64,000 nt of DNA from assembly GCA_039817415.1 (NCBI GenBank), contig JBCBVV010000002.1, positions 62,001-126,000 of the forward strand. Direction: 5' to 3'. Origin of the DNA: JALEFZ01 sp039817415 (GTDB taxonomy: Bacteria > Bacteroidota > Bacteroidia > J057). Below, one piece after another: positions 9,278 to 18,509 of the stretch. The number at the start of each line of letters is the position of its first letter. The first letter of the stretch is position 1. A program made the translations under genes and the position numbers. Below the pieces are notes generated by a model. It was not told where the DNA came from and did no database searches. It saw only the letters and a program-made list of their open reading frames with translations.

Positions 9278-11281
9278 TTATTCAATAAGGTTATCCAGTA
9301 GTTGATCGTCCACAAGGCTAGGAAGGGTAACGTTGAGATCTGGCCTTCTCGCCATTTCTCGTTTAATCGCGAAAATGGCTTCTTTGTTCCTCGCCCATGA
9401 CCTTCTTGCCAAGCCATTGTTGACATCGTAAAAGAGCATGCTTTCCAGCTTCTTATTGGCCTCTTCAGTCCCATCCAGTAACATCCCAAAGCCACCATTG
9501 ATGACTTCTCCCCATCCTACACCGCCGCCATTATGGATGGATACCCAAGTCGCTCCTCGGAAGCTGTCCCCAATCACGTTTTGAATGGCCATATCAGCCG
9601 TGAATCTACTGCCATCACGGATGTTACTTGTCTCACGGAATGGAGAGTCTGTTCCACTAACATCATGGTGATCTCTTCCCAAGACAACTGGGCCGATTTT
9701 TCCTGCTGCAATCGCCTCATTGAAAGCTTGGGCGATTTTGATCCTTCCTTCGCTGTCCGCGTACAGAATTCTGGCCTGAGAGCCAACTACAAGCTTATTT
9801 TCTCTGGCGTCTTTGATCCAATTGATGTTGTCTTGCATTTGTAGCCTGATTTCATCAGGTGCAGCTAGCATGATCTCCTCCATAACCTCCATCGCCAATT
9901 GATCCGTATAGGCCAAATCCTCTGCTTTTCCTGAGGCACAAACCCACCTAAAGGGGCCAAAACCATAATCAAAACACATGGGGCCAAGAATGTCCTGAAC
10001 ATAGGAGGGATATCTGAAATCAAGTCCATCCTCAGTCATGATATCTGCGCCCGCTCGCGAAGACTCAAGAAGGAAGGCGTTCCCATAATCAAAGAAGTAG
10101 GTTCCTTTAGCTGTATGATGGTTGACAGCAGAAGTATGCCTGCGGAGTGATTCTTTGACTTTCTCCTTGAAAGCCTCAGGCTCTTCACTGATCATACGAA
10201 CTGACTCTTCATAACTCAGCCCAACAGGATAATAACCTCCTGACCAAGGATTATGAAGCGAGGTTTGGTCTGAGCCAACATGAACGAAAATATCGTGTTC
10301 AGCAAAAGCCTCCCATATTTCCACTACATTTCCGAGATAGGCAATGGAAACAACTTCTTCTTGTTGTTGAGCTATCCTGACTCTTTCCACAAGGGACGGA
10401 ATGTCTTCCATTAATTCGTCCACCCAGCCTTGTTCCTTCCTTTTTCTGGCTGCCATAGGATTGACTTCTGCACAAATGGTAATGCAACCTGCTATGTTAC
10501 CAGCTTTGGGTTGCGCTCCACTCATACCCCCCAGGCCTGCGGTTAGAAAGATTTTTCCTTTGGGGTTGCCATTGCCTCCCAACATTTTGCGGAAGGCATT
10601 CATGACGGTAATGGTAGTTCCATGGACAATTCCCTGAGGACCGATGTACATATAAGAACCCGCCGTCATTTGCCCGTATTGTGTAACGCCCAAGGCATTG
10701 TATTTCTCCCAATCATCCGGTTTAGAATAATTGGGAATCATCATGCCATTGGTTACAACAACTCTTGGTGCGTCCTTAGAAGAAGGGAAAAGACCCATTG
10801 GATGCCCAGAGTACATATGAAGACTTTGTGTTTCTGTCATTTCTGACAAGTACTTCATGCAAAGGAGGTATTGCGCCCAATTTTGGAAAACAGCTCCATT
10901 TCCGCCATAGGTAATCAATTCTTCAGGATGCTGTGCTACGGCAGGATCTAGGTTATTCTGAATCATGAGCATGATTGCTGCTGCCTGTTGGGTTTGAGCT
11001 GGATAATGGTCTATGGGACGAGCATACAATTCATAATCGGGCTTGAAGCGATGCATGTAGATTCTTCCTAGTTCTTTCAATTCCTGTGCAAATTCAGCCG
11101 CCAAGTCTGCATGCCATGCTTCAGGAAAATATCTCAATGCATTCCTAATCGCGAGTTTCTTTTCCTCAAGGGAAAGGATTTCTTTTCTTTTAGGAGCTCT
11201 GTTCGCAGCAGATGGATAGGGTTTAGCAGGGGGAAGTTCATTTGGAATTCCTTGCTTAATGGCCTCCTGGAAAGATAGCAT
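9278..11281 (-). CDS. hutU: Urocanate hydratase
   Basis: Converts urocanate to 4-imidazolone-5-propanoate using tightly bound NAD+. Family hallmarks are visible: GGNGAVFQNW, TAGLGGMSGAQPKA, the conserved YPVG/SYEES region, ASGKAEDLAYTDQ and HNGGGVGWGEVINGGFG. Longer ATG starts exist at 11314 and 11305, but these overlap hutH. The ATG at 11281 lies 1 nt after the hutH stop (TGA-C-ATG), mirrors the hutU-hutI junction, and begins with the typical family N-terminus (MLSFQEAIKQGIP). The product would be 667 residues. Confidence 0.93.
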   Translation of the reverse strand: MLSFQEAIKQGIPNELPPAKPYPSAANRAPKRKEILSLEEKKLAIRNALRYFPEAWHADLAAEFAQELKELGRIYMHRFKPDYELYARPIDHYPAQTQQAAAIMLMIQNNLDPAVAQHPEELITYGGNGAVFQNWAQYLLCMKYLSEMTETQSLHMYSGHPMGLFPSSKDAPRVVVTNGMMIPNYSKPDDWEKYNALGVTQYGQMTAGSYMYIGPQGIVHGTTITVMNAFRKMLGGNGNPKGKIFLTAGLGGMSGAQPKAGNIAGCITICAEVNPMAARKRKEQGWVDELMEDIPSLVERVRIAQQQEEVVSIAYLGNVVEIWEAFAEHDIFVHVGSDQTSLHNPWSGGYYPVGLSYEESVRMISEEPEAFKEKVKESLRRHTSAVNHHTAKGTYFFDYGNAFLLESSRAGADIMTEDGLDFRYPSYVQDILGPMCFDYGFGPFRWVCASGKAEDLAYTDQLAMEVMEEIMLAAPDEIRLQMQDNINWIKDARENKLVVGSQARILYADSEGRIKIAQAFNEAIAAGKIGPVVLGRDHHDVSGTDSPFRETSNIRDGSRFTADMAIQNVIGDSFRGATWVSIHNGGGVGWGEVINGGFGMLLDGTEEANKKLESMLFYDVNNGLARRSWARNKEAIFAIKREMARRPDLNVTLPSLVDDQLLDNLIE

Positions 11282-11282
11282 G

Positions 11283-12872
11283 TCAATAGTGTTCGAATAA
11301 TTCATCGTGCTCACTGTATGGCTGTTCTTTTAAATCCCTTGAAATGCTTAATAATTCTCCGCTTTCAATTATTTGAATGGCCTTCTTAAGATCCAAAGCG
11401 AAGATTCTGTCTTCTTCTGCATGGGTAATGAACCCTCTGATATGATCGTGTACAGCATCGAGGACATTACTGGATAAAAGGGGTTTTCGGTAGTCAAAGG
11501 CCTGTGCTGCGCAGATAAGTTCTGTCGCTAGAATTTTGATGACATTTTCACATACCCTGAGTGCTTTTCTTCCTCCGATGGAACCCATGCTAACGTGGTC
11601 CTCTTGACCGAGGGAGGTTGGAATGCTATCTGCGCTAGACGGGAAGCATAAACCTTTGTTTTCACTCACCAAGGCAGCTGAAGTATACTGGACAATCATA
11701 AAACCCGAGTGAAGGCCTGTGTTACGCATCAATAGTTTGGGCAAATTGTCTACGATCCCTTCCAAGGAAAAATAGGTTCTGCGGTCAGAGATACTCCCTA
11801 GTTCTGCGGCGGCCAGGCAGGCATAATCCAGGGGAAGCGCCAAGGGCTGACCGTGGAAACTTCCCCCACTAATGGTGAAGTCCCTGGAAAATATAATAGG
11901 GTTGTCAGTAACGGAATTCATTTCTGTTTCTACTGCCTCTTTCAGATGAAGCCAAGCCACGCGGGAGCTCCCATGTACTTGCGGAATACAACGAAGAGAG
12001 TAGGGATCCTGCACTCTTCCACAGTTTTTGTGGGATTCCACAATTTCAGAATCCTTTAGGAAACGGGCGATTCTTCCTGCAACATGGACATTGCCTTTGT
12101 GTGGCCTTGTTTGATGAAGCTTAGGATGAAAGGGTGAAGCTGATCCGAGCAATCCTTCTATCATCATAGCTCCAATAAGATCGGCATGGGCAAGGCAGCT
12201 ATGCAGTTTTTCTACCACCCTAACTGCATGGGCCAGAATGAACTGGGTGCCATTGATCAATGCGAGTCCTGCTTTAGGGTGTAGTTGTAAAGGGGCCATT
12301 TCGTAGGCCTCTAGGACGATGCTTGTAGGAACAATTTTTTGATTCCAGTATACTTCGCCTTCACCCAACAAGGGGAGAAAGAGATGAGAAAGGGGCGCCA
12401 AATCTCCTGAGGCGCCAACCGAACCTTGTTCTGGCACAACAGGAATAACATCCTGCTCAATGTGCCACAATATTCGATTGATGACTTCAAGCGAAATTCC
12501 AGAAAAGGCTTTCGCCAAAGAGTGGACCTTTAGAATAAGCATCAGCTTGGAAAGCTCCTTGCCGATAGGATTGCCTACCCCCACAGCGTGACTCAACAAA
12601 AGATTTCTTTGTAGGTCAACTGTGTTTTGTTTTTCGATAATGGTGTTGCAAAGGGGGCCAAAGCCAGTATTGATTCCATAAACAGCGTCATCTCCAGAAG
12701 CAATGGCTAGAACCTCCTCGTGGGAGGCCTGGATATGTTGTTGGGTAACTAGGCTTAATTCTGCTTTGATATCTCCACGCAGAATACCCAGCACCTTACT
12801 TACAGTCAACCAATCCTCCCCAAACTGAAAATAAGTTGAGGAGGATATAGTGGTGTTAGTGGGTGTATTCAT
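11283..12872 (-). CDS. hutH: Histidine ammonia-lyase
   Basis: First step of histidine degradation: deaminates L-histidine to urocanate. The 529-residue protein contains the Ala154-Ser155-Gly156 triad in GSVGASGDLAPLSH that cyclises to the MIO cofactor, plus the catalytic Tyr in YGINTGFGPL. Related tyrosine/phenylalanine ammonia-lyases share these motifs, but the adjacent hutU, hutI and hutG fix the substrate as histidine. It is the promoter-proximal gene of the operon and divergent from a LysR regulator. Confidence 0.94.
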   Translation of the reverse strand: MNTPTNTTISSSTYFQFGEDWLTVSKVLGILRGDIKAELSLVTQQHIQASHEEVLAIASGDDAVYGINTGFGPLCNTIIEKQNTVDLQRNLLLSHAVGVGNPIGKELSKLMLILKVHSLAKAFSGISLEVINRILWHIEQDVIPVVPEQGSVGASGDLAPLSHLFLPLLGEGEVYWNQKIVPTSIVLEAYEMAPLQLHPKAGLALINGTQFILAHAVRVVEKLHSCLAHADLIGAMMIEGLLGSASPFHPKLHQTRPHKGNVHVAGRIARFLKDSEIVESHKNCGRVQDPYSLRCIPQVHGSSRVAWLHLKEAVETEMNSVTDNPIIFSRDFTISGGSFHGQPLALPLDYACLAAAELGSISDRRTYFSLEGIVDNLPKLLMRNTGLHSGFMIVQYTSAALVSENKGLCFPSSADSIPTSLGQEDHVSMGSIGGRKALRVCENVIKILATELICAAQAFDYRKPLLSSNVLDAVHDHIRGFITHAEEDRIFALDLKKAIQIIESGELLSISRDLKEQPYSEHDELFEHY

Positions 12873-12920
12873 TTTAGGTAAATACCGTCAATTGTTGAGG
12901 AAAGGAGGCCAGTGTAGTCT

Positions 12921-12940
12921 TGACAGAACCAAAACTGTCA
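12921..12940. promoter_or_regulatory. Candidate LysR operator between hutH and the regulator
   Basis: Perfect inverted repeat TGACAG, 8-nt spacer, CTGTCA, in the 128-nt gap between the divergent hutH and LysR genes. Its centre is about 58 nt upstream of the hutH ATG and 70 nt upstream of the regulator ATG, a suitable place for control of both. It contains a T-N11-A arrangement as LysR boxes do, though that alone is weak evidence. Binding is inferred. Confidence 0.6.
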
Positions 12941-13000
12941 TTCCAGTCTTACTAAAGTATTTGTTATATTGATGCTTAACAAGATCATGTTATTAGGTAA

Positions 13001-13915
13001 ATGATAACTGGAAGTAATCAAATAGAATTGCGGCACCTCCGATACTTCCTTGCCGTTGCTGAGGAATTGCACTTTGGAAGAGCTGCAGAGAAACTGTTTA
13101 TCTCTCAGCCAGGTTTAAGCAGGCAGATTAAACAATTAGAAGAAGAGCTTGATTTACAGCTATTTGAACGAGACAATAGAAATGTAGCGCTGACCCAAGC
13201 GGGTCATTACCTAAAAGAGGAAGTTCAACTGCTGCTGAAGAACTTGCAAAAAGTCTTCAACCATGCCAGTATGCTTCAGGACGGAAAAGAAGGTATTTTA
13301 AAATTTGGCTATGTAGGCTCTGCCATGCAGAATATCATTCCACAACTCCTCCTAGAGTTTCGAGAAACACATCCAAACATCCAGTTTGACTTCAAGGAAA
13401 TGGACAACCAAAAGCAGGTAGAAAGTTTATTGTCGCAGGATATTGATGTGGGATTTGTGAGATTGGTTAGGGTGCCAAGGGGGCTGCAAATCAAGCCAGT
13501 TTTCAAGGATACTTTTTCTTTGGTTCTTCCCAATAGCCACCCCTTAGAGAAGCAAGATTTTTCAAGCCTGATTCAGTTAAAGGACGAGCCTTTTATCCTT
13601 TTTGAAAGAGCTTATTCTCCAACCTACTACGAGAAAATGAGGCAGATTTTTGATTACAGTGGGTTTACGCCAATCGTTTCTCACTTTACAGTCCATGCCA
13701 GTACTATTTACAGACTCGTGGAGAACCACTTTGGCGTATCTATTGTCCCTTCAGCTTTGAAGATGGGCTATGACATGGATGTGAAATTCATTGAGTTAAC
13801 CGAAATTCCTCAGCGGACAACTCTTTCCATCGTTTGGAACCAACAAAATCGCAATCCTATTCTGGAAAAATTGTTAGAAGTGGTAGAACTTTTCGAACTT
13901 GGTTCTAGCACCTAA
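13001..13915 (+). CDS. LysR-family transcriptional regulator, likely of the hut operon
   Basis: A 304-residue LysR-type regulator. The N-terminal winged HTH spans about residues 9-68 (LRHLRYFLAVAEELHFGRAAEKL, then QPGLSRQIKQLEEEL and LFERDNRNVALTQAG). A substrate-binding-like effector domain follows from about 95. It is transcribed away from hutH, with a 20-bp palindrome between, so it is likely the hut regulator, perhaps responding to urocanate or histidine. That is inference from position; it resembles BenM/CatM-type regulators in its N-terminus. Confidence 0.9.
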   Translation: MITGSNQIELRHLRYFLAVAEELHFGRAAEKLFISQPGLSRQIKQLEEELDLQLFERDNRNVALTQAGHYLKEEVQLLLKNLQKVFNHASMLQDGKEGILKFGYVGSAMQNIIPQLLLEFRETHPNIQFDFKEMDNQKQVESLLSQDIDVGFVRLVRVPRGLQIKPVFKDTFSLVLPNSHPLEKQDFSSLIQLKDEPFILFERAYSPTYYEKMRQIFDYSGFTPIVSHFTVHASTIYRLVENHFGVSIVPSALKMGYDMDVKFIELTEIPQRTTLSIVWNQQNRNPILEKLLEVVELFELGSST

Positions 13916-13925
13916 ACATGAACAC

Positions 13926-14612
13926 ATGAAAAAAGCAGTTAGGGATACGCTTTCTTTGTTGAGGTTTCGTCTGGAAAAGCCGGGAATGCTCGGAATGGAC
14001 AATGAGCATCTTATTCTCGGGCTCATTGGAACTTGGATTGTAGGAATAGGCAGATATTGGGATGATCCAGGGGCGAATTTGTTACAGCATTTAGGGCTAG
14101 GCTCAGTTATCTATATTTTTGTATTGGCAGCCTTGGTTTGGCTTATTGTTAAGCCATTTCAGATTAAGCATTGGACCTATTTTAGGGTCCTGACCTTCAT
14201 TTCTCTTACCTCCTTCCCAGCTATTTTTTACGCTATTCCGGTAGAGCAATTTATGAGTATAGCAGCAGCCAATACAGTAAATGTTTGGTTCTTAGCCATT
14301 GTAGCCTCATGGCGTTTTGCTTTGTTGATTTATTTTATGAACCGCTTTACAGGCTTGGGAACAGGGAATATTTTTATCATTACTCTACTACCTGTGACGG
14401 CGATCATTGCATCCTTGACGGCACTCAACCTACACCGCGTAGTGTTTCAGATTATGGGAGGGATAAGGGAAGAAACGGCCCATGACCAATCTTATTTTGT
14501 ATTACTTGTGCTCACTACCTTTTCTGTCATGGCTATTGGCCCTCTTATCATTGGATACATTGTTGGGATTGTCCGCCACAGGAAAAAAGGCCAGAAAAGT
14601 AAACAAACATGA
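13926..14612 (+). CDS. Multi-pass membrane protein of unknown function
   Basis: About 228 residues with roughly five hydrophobic segments (near residues 30-45, 60-80, 90-110, 120-145, 150-170 and 185-215) and a basic C-terminus (RHRKKGQKSKQ). I do not recognise the family. An earlier ATG at 13899 overlaps the LysR gene, but the ATG at 13926 leaves a 10-nt gap and begins MKKAVRDTL, so it is preferred. It lies directly after the LysR gene and may be cotranscribed with it. A link to histidine uptake is possible but has no motif support. Confidence 0.75.
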   Translation: MKKAVRDTLSLLRFRLEKPGMLGMDNEHLILGLIGTWIVGIGRYWDDPGANLLQHLGLGSVIYIFVLAALVWLIVKPFQIKHWTYFRVLTFISLTSFPAIFYAIPVEQFMSIAAANTVNVWFLAIVASWRFALLIYFMNRFTGLGTGNIFIITLLPVTAIIASLTALNLHRVVFQIMGGIREETAHDQSYFVLLVLTTFSVMAIGPLIIGYIVGIVRHRKKGQKSKQT

Positions 14613-14965
14613 AATGTAGAGAATCTGTCCCAATCTCCTCCATGTTGAATCTCGCCATTAAATCTATAGAAATTAATTCCCTTCAGGTCACTTTTTCGGC
14701 GGATCAAGTCGTGCATACCCATTAGTGGGTAGATTTGACAGAATTTAGTTGAATTGATCTACATAAGAAGGAAACGACAGCTTTATTTATTGCGAATATT
14801 CAGGTAAGTTTTAGCCCTTCAGTTGTTAAAATTAGCTGTTTATGAGCCTTTTATGAATAACATCAAGGACAATAGATTAATTTAGAATTATTCTAGGTGC
14901 AAACTTTCTGCTCGAATGATTATATTAGTTTTACAGCATAAAAAGAGCCTTGAAAATCAATTGTC
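14613..14965. other. Intergenic region, 353 nt
   Basis: A/T-rich spacer between two plus-strand genes. I see no convincing ORF, strong hairpin or RNA gene. It probably holds the promoter of the GAF-PAS gene, but no clear TAnnTTTG element was identified. Confidence 0.5.
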
Positions 14966-16039
14966 ATGCCCGAATTCCATAGGATAAATACCTTACATAC
15001 CTATGGTGTAATGGATCTTCCCCAAGAAGGCGTTTTTGATCACTACACCTATTTAGCATCATCCATGCTCGGTACTCCTTTTGCCGCAGTTACCTTGGTT
15101 GATGAAGATCGAATTGTCTTTAAATCCCTTCAGGGAGTCAAAGGCCTTTCTTCTCTTCCTCGTGGGAATGGATTTTGTAATGAAGTGATCAAATCTGAAA
15201 AAGAATACATTGTATCTGATACTTGGAAAGAGCCTTCTTATTCTGGCCACCCGCTGGTTCAAACGGATTTAAATGTTCGGTCCTATGCCGCTTGGCCCAT
15301 TTCTGCTCACAACGGAGAGAAACTGGGAGCACTATGTGTCTTTGACAATCAGCCACGTGAGTTTTCAGAACAAGACGTCTTTCAATTGGAGAGATTAGCT
15401 AAAATGGTTTCGGCTCAGGTAGAAGCTATGTATGGCCAGCACCGGGGGAAGAAAGCAGAAGAGAATCTCACCTATATGTTAAAAGCAGTATTTGAGAATT
15501 CGACAGGCTCCTCAGGTATCTTTGACAGGGAGTTACGTTTTATGTATTTCAATGAGGTAGGCTTAGAGATATGCGAACAAATTTTTGGCAAAACTCCACA
15601 GATTGGTGATTCCATGTTGGATTTTCTCTTGCCAGAGTACCTAGAAGAATTTAAGAATTATTACGATAGAGCCCTTAAGGGGGAATCCATTCACGTAGAA
15701 AATGAATTTCAAGGCACGTGGTGGCAGTTCAAGATATTTCCATTTTATGATATAGATGGAGAAATCAGAGGGATCAGCCAATTTGTCGACGACATAACTG
15801 CCAGAAAGCAACAGGAACTCAAGGTTCTACAACAAAATGAAAGGCTTCGACACATCGCATGGCAACAATCACACGAAGTCCGTGGTCCTTTGGCCGATAT
15901 AATGGGGTTGATCGAAGTCATGAAAAATCATCCTGAATCCTCCAACATACCTTATTTTGACCTACTAGAAGCCAAAGCAAATCAGCTAGATGGCGTAGTC
16001 CGAAATATCATTAACTCCACCCTTGGACCCGGAGAATAG
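14966..16039 (+). CDS. GAF-PAS sensor with HisKA-like box but no ATPase domain
   Basis: A soluble signalling protein of 357 residues. A GAF domain (about 20-155) is followed by a PAS domain with its C-terminal cap (about 170-285, ending DDITARKQQE) and a dimerisation/phospho-acceptor helix around H303 in QQSHEVRGPLADIMGL. The protein stops about 50 residues later with no N, G1 or G2 boxes of HATPase_c. The 87 nt downstream contain no remnant of such a domain, so this looks like a natural form rather than a recent truncation. It may be phosphorylated by another kinase, titrate one, or act as a scaffold; none of this can be decided from sequence. Confidence 0.85.
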   Translation: MPEFHRINTLHTYGVMDLPQEGVFDHYTYLASSMLGTPFAAVTLVDEDRIVFKSLQGVKGLSSLPRGNGFCNEVIKSEKEYIVSDTWKEPSYSGHPLVQTDLNVRSYAAWPISAHNGEKLGALCVFDNQPREFSEQDVFQLERLAKMVSAQVEAMYGQHRGKKAEENLTYMLKAVFENSTGSSGIFDRELRFMYFNEVGLEICEQIFGKTPQIGDSMLDFLLPEYLEEFKNYYDRALKGESIHVENEFQGTWWQFKIFPFYDIDGEIRGISQFVDDITARKQQELKVLQQNERLRHIAWQQSHEVRGPLADIMGLIEVMKNHPESSNIPYFDLLEAKANQLDGVVRNIINSTLGPGE

Positions 16040-16162
16040 CTCCATTCCTAATTTACACAGGTTCAGTCAAGCATTTCCTGCACCCATTCCATCTTAGGAA
16101 TCTGCTGGGGCAACTCACTTTGGTTTTTGGTTTCCTTTAGGCGCACCTATAAACCAACCATT

Positions 16163-16753
16163 ATGAAACTTCGACTTTTAATCTTTCTTTCCTTGCTCGC
16201 CTTCGGCTGGCAACTTCACGCTCAAGAAAAACTATCCCAACTTCCCATCAGAATTTCTGTGATGGATGAAAGTATATCTCTTCCAAACGGGTGGTTTACC
16301 CGCTACTCCTTCAATCCTGCCATAACGGTAGGAACAGAATATGTACTAAAGGGGGAAGGAGCTTCCCAGCTAATTGTCGGGGGGAACTTGGGGTATTATT
16401 ATCACAAGAATTGGCAGTCTGCATTTTTCCTAAACGGAGAATTGGGCTATAAGCAGCACTTCAATCGTTTGGCAGCTTACCTTAAACTAGGAGTAGGTTA
16501 TGCTCATGCCTTTACCCCACAGCCCATTTTTGAAGGGACCGAAACATCCACACAGGAAGCTAGAGATTGGGGTTACCCGATCTTCATGCCTTCAGCTACT
16601 GTAGGGCTTAGCTATCGATTGAGGAATGAGCCATACAGCCCTGAAATCTTTGCTCAAATGATGACGTCGGCTGAGTTCCCATTCAACCTGTATTCAGGGC
16701 TTCACCAGTTTGTTGGCCTTGGTTTTACTTTTTATCCATTTGCACAATCCTAA
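16163..16753 (+). CDS. Small outer-membrane beta-barrel protein
   Basis: 196 residues from the ATG at 16163, chosen because it opens a clean signal peptide (MKLRLLIFLSLLAFGWQLHA, cut before QEK). The remainder alternates polar and hydrophobic residues in strands with many glycine and aromatic positions and ends in an aromatic-rich strand (FVGLGFTFYPFAQS), as expected for a porin-like barrel. The function is unknown. It lies 5 nt before a lipoprotein serine hydrolase and is probably cotranscribed with it. Confidence 0.75.
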   Translation: MKLRLLIFLSLLAFGWQLHAQEKLSQLPIRISVMDESISLPNGWFTRYSFNPAITVGTEYVLKGEGASQLIVGGNLGYYYHKNWQSAFFLNGELGYKQHFNRLAAYLKLGVGYAHAFTPQPIFEGTETSTQEARDWGYPIFMPSATVGLSYRLRNEPYSPEIFAQMMTSAEFPFNLYSGLHQFVGLGFTFYPFAQS

Positions 16754-16758
16754 TAAGC

Positions 16759-17940
16759 ATGAAAAAGCTATTTCCATTTATCCTGATCTGCATGCTATGT
16801 TGGGCATGCGAAGACTTACCTACGATTGATCCTTCATCTTATGCTTGTAATTTGAGTTTCCCTGATTTAAGCTCATCGAATGATCAAAAAGATGATTTTC
16901 AAGAAGCCATTGACGAATACCTACAAGAAGAAGTGGCTGTTCAGATCGCTGTAAAAAAGGGTGATCAAAATTGGACGGCCTCAGCAGGCTGGGCTGATTA
17001 CCCCAATGAGATTCCCTTTGAAGTCTGCACCCCTTCTATGGTAGGGAGTATTTCCAAGGTATTTACCGGGGTGTTGCTCATGCAGCTTCATGAGGAGGGA
17101 ATTTTATCCGTTGAAGATTCACTGGCCAAATGGCTAGATCCAGAAATGGTGGCTGAAATCCCCAATGCCGATAAAGTAACACTTAGGCAGTGCCTGAATC
17201 ACACCACTGGTATCCCAGATTACCTTGAAGTAGAGAGCTATTTGGATGCAGTAAACACGCCTTTTACCAAAAAGACTCAGCGTGAAAAACTCGAATATAT
17301 TTTTGGAGATGAGCCCAATTCTGAGCCAGGTTTGAGTTTCGATTATTCGAATAGCAATTATGTGATCTTGGGATTGGTGGTAGAAAAGGCCAGAAATATG
17401 AGTCTTTGGGACGCTGTCAAAGTATATATAACCGATCCTATGGGGCTGGATCAGACCTTCATGGGAACTGAAGAAGACCCTATTCCTGATGGGGTCGCAA
17501 GGCCTTACAGGGAGATCGCTTCTGGGAAATATCAAGAAATGATGCACCTGGCTGTGTATGATGCCGCAACAGGGGACGGAGGAATCGCAAGCAATGGACA
17601 AGACTTGAATGAATTTATCACTGGGATCTTTGACGGACGTCTGATGCGTGAAGAAAGTCTTCAGATCATGCTTGGGGACTCTGTATCCGTATCTGATCAG
17701 GCTAGCTTTGAGCAGTGGTCGGGGGAGCATTATGGACTGGGAATAGAGATATATCAGACTCCTTACGGAACTGCGTATGGACATACTGGCTCAACTTCAA
17801 CCTATACAGCTTTCTTGTTATACTTTCCCGAGGAAGATATTAGCTTCGCGACTCTTTATCATATGGAGCCCAAAGGGGACTATTACGAGCATCGAAAAAC
17901 ACTTCAAGATCGATTGTTAGCGGTCTTATTCACGGAATAA
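16759..17940 (+). CDS. Serine hydrolase, beta-lactamase/PBP-like lipoprotein
   Basis: Class C beta-lactamase-fold protein of 393 residues (Pfam Beta-lactamase superfamily), which includes D-alanyl-D-alanine carboxypeptidases and esterases. The lipobox LCWAC predicts lipidation at C17. Active-site motifs: S97-I-S-K100 (SxxK), YSN in FDYSNSNY, and HTGS near residue 340 in place of KTG. The HTG form is common in the esterase/peptidase members, so calling it an antibiotic-resistance beta-lactamase would be unjustified. It pairs with the preceding barrel gene. Confidence 0.88.
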   Translation: MKKLFPFILICMLCWACEDLPTIDPSSYACNLSFPDLSSSNDQKDDFQEAIDEYLQEEVAVQIAVKKGDQNWTASAGWADYPNEIPFEVCTPSMVGSISKVFTGVLLMQLHEEGILSVEDSLAKWLDPEMVAEIPNADKVTLRQCLNHTTGIPDYLEVESYLDAVNTPFTKKTQREKLEYIFGDEPNSEPGLSFDYSNSNYVILGLVVEKARNMSLWDAVKVYITDPMGLDQTFMGTEEDPIPDGVARPYREIASGKYQEMMHLAVYDAATGDGGIASNGQDLNEFITGIFDGRLMREESLQIMLGDSVSVSDQASFEQWSGEHYGLGIEIYQTPYGTAYGHTGSTSTYTAFLLYFPEEDISFATLYHMEPKGDYYEHRKTLQDRLLAVLFTE

Positions 17941-18049
17941 GTCTCAATACACGTATTCAGACTCATGAGGCAGGCTAGAATTTCATCCTTCTGGTCTGTC
18001 TTTTCATTTTGCGCTCATCAACATCTTTTCAACATTAACTAAGATTGAC

Positions 18050-18505
18050 ATGAGTAGAAAAGGATATGTAACCTGGTTAAAAGTAGCTTCTATATTGGCT
18101 ATTGGATTTGGACTTGCTTCTTCCCTCGCTAGCTTTGAAGGGGGTAGTGGAATTTGGCTTTTTCTTTTTGACATTCTCAGATGGCCTGTTGATGGCCTTC
18201 CGGAATCATTTGATGCCAATTCTTATGCCTTAAACGCTGTATTAGGAGGTGTGATGGCAGGATGGGGAATTTTACTGTATCTTTTGGCGAATGGCCCTAT
18301 TGCTGAAGGAGATCATAGGATGGCCAACTATATGCTGATCAGCCTGGATGTTTGGTTTGTGGTAGACAGCATAGGTTCTGTTGTTGCAGGTATCCCAGGC
18401 AATCTCATCCTGAATCTCAGCTTTTTGGTCATTTTTGGTATTCCTTTGTTAGTATTGAGAAAGCCAGAAACGGAATCTCTTACAGCCAATACTGTCAATT
18501 CCTAA
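18050..18505 (+). CDS. Four-helix membrane protein of unknown function
   Basis: 151 residues with four likely transmembrane helices (about 8-28, 60-82, 92-115, 118-138) and a short polar tail. No family recognised. The stop is 4 nt before the next ATG, so it forms an operon with an AraC-type regulator that is itself membrane-anchored, hinting at a sensing role. Confidence 0.75.
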   Translation: MSRKGYVTWLKVASILAIGFGLASSLASFEGGSGIWLFLFDILRWPVDGLPESFDANSYALNAVLGGVMAGWGILLYLLANGPIAEGDHRMANYMLISLDVWFVVDSIGSVVAGIPGNLILNLSFLVIFGIPLLVLRKPETESLTANTVNS

Positions 18506-18509
18506 TGAT

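Noticed and set aside
9277..9498. N-terminal 74-codon extension of hutI
   Set aside because: It lies within hutU and lacks similarity to imidazolonepropionases; the ATG at 9276 gives the normal length.
14613..14965. Possible RNA gene in the long gap
   Set aside because: No stable hairpin or tRNA-like fold seen; only A/T-rich sequence.
16759..17940. Antibiotic-resistance beta-lactamase
   Set aside because: The fold is shared by peptidases and esterases, and the KTG motif is HTG; no evidence of resistance function.
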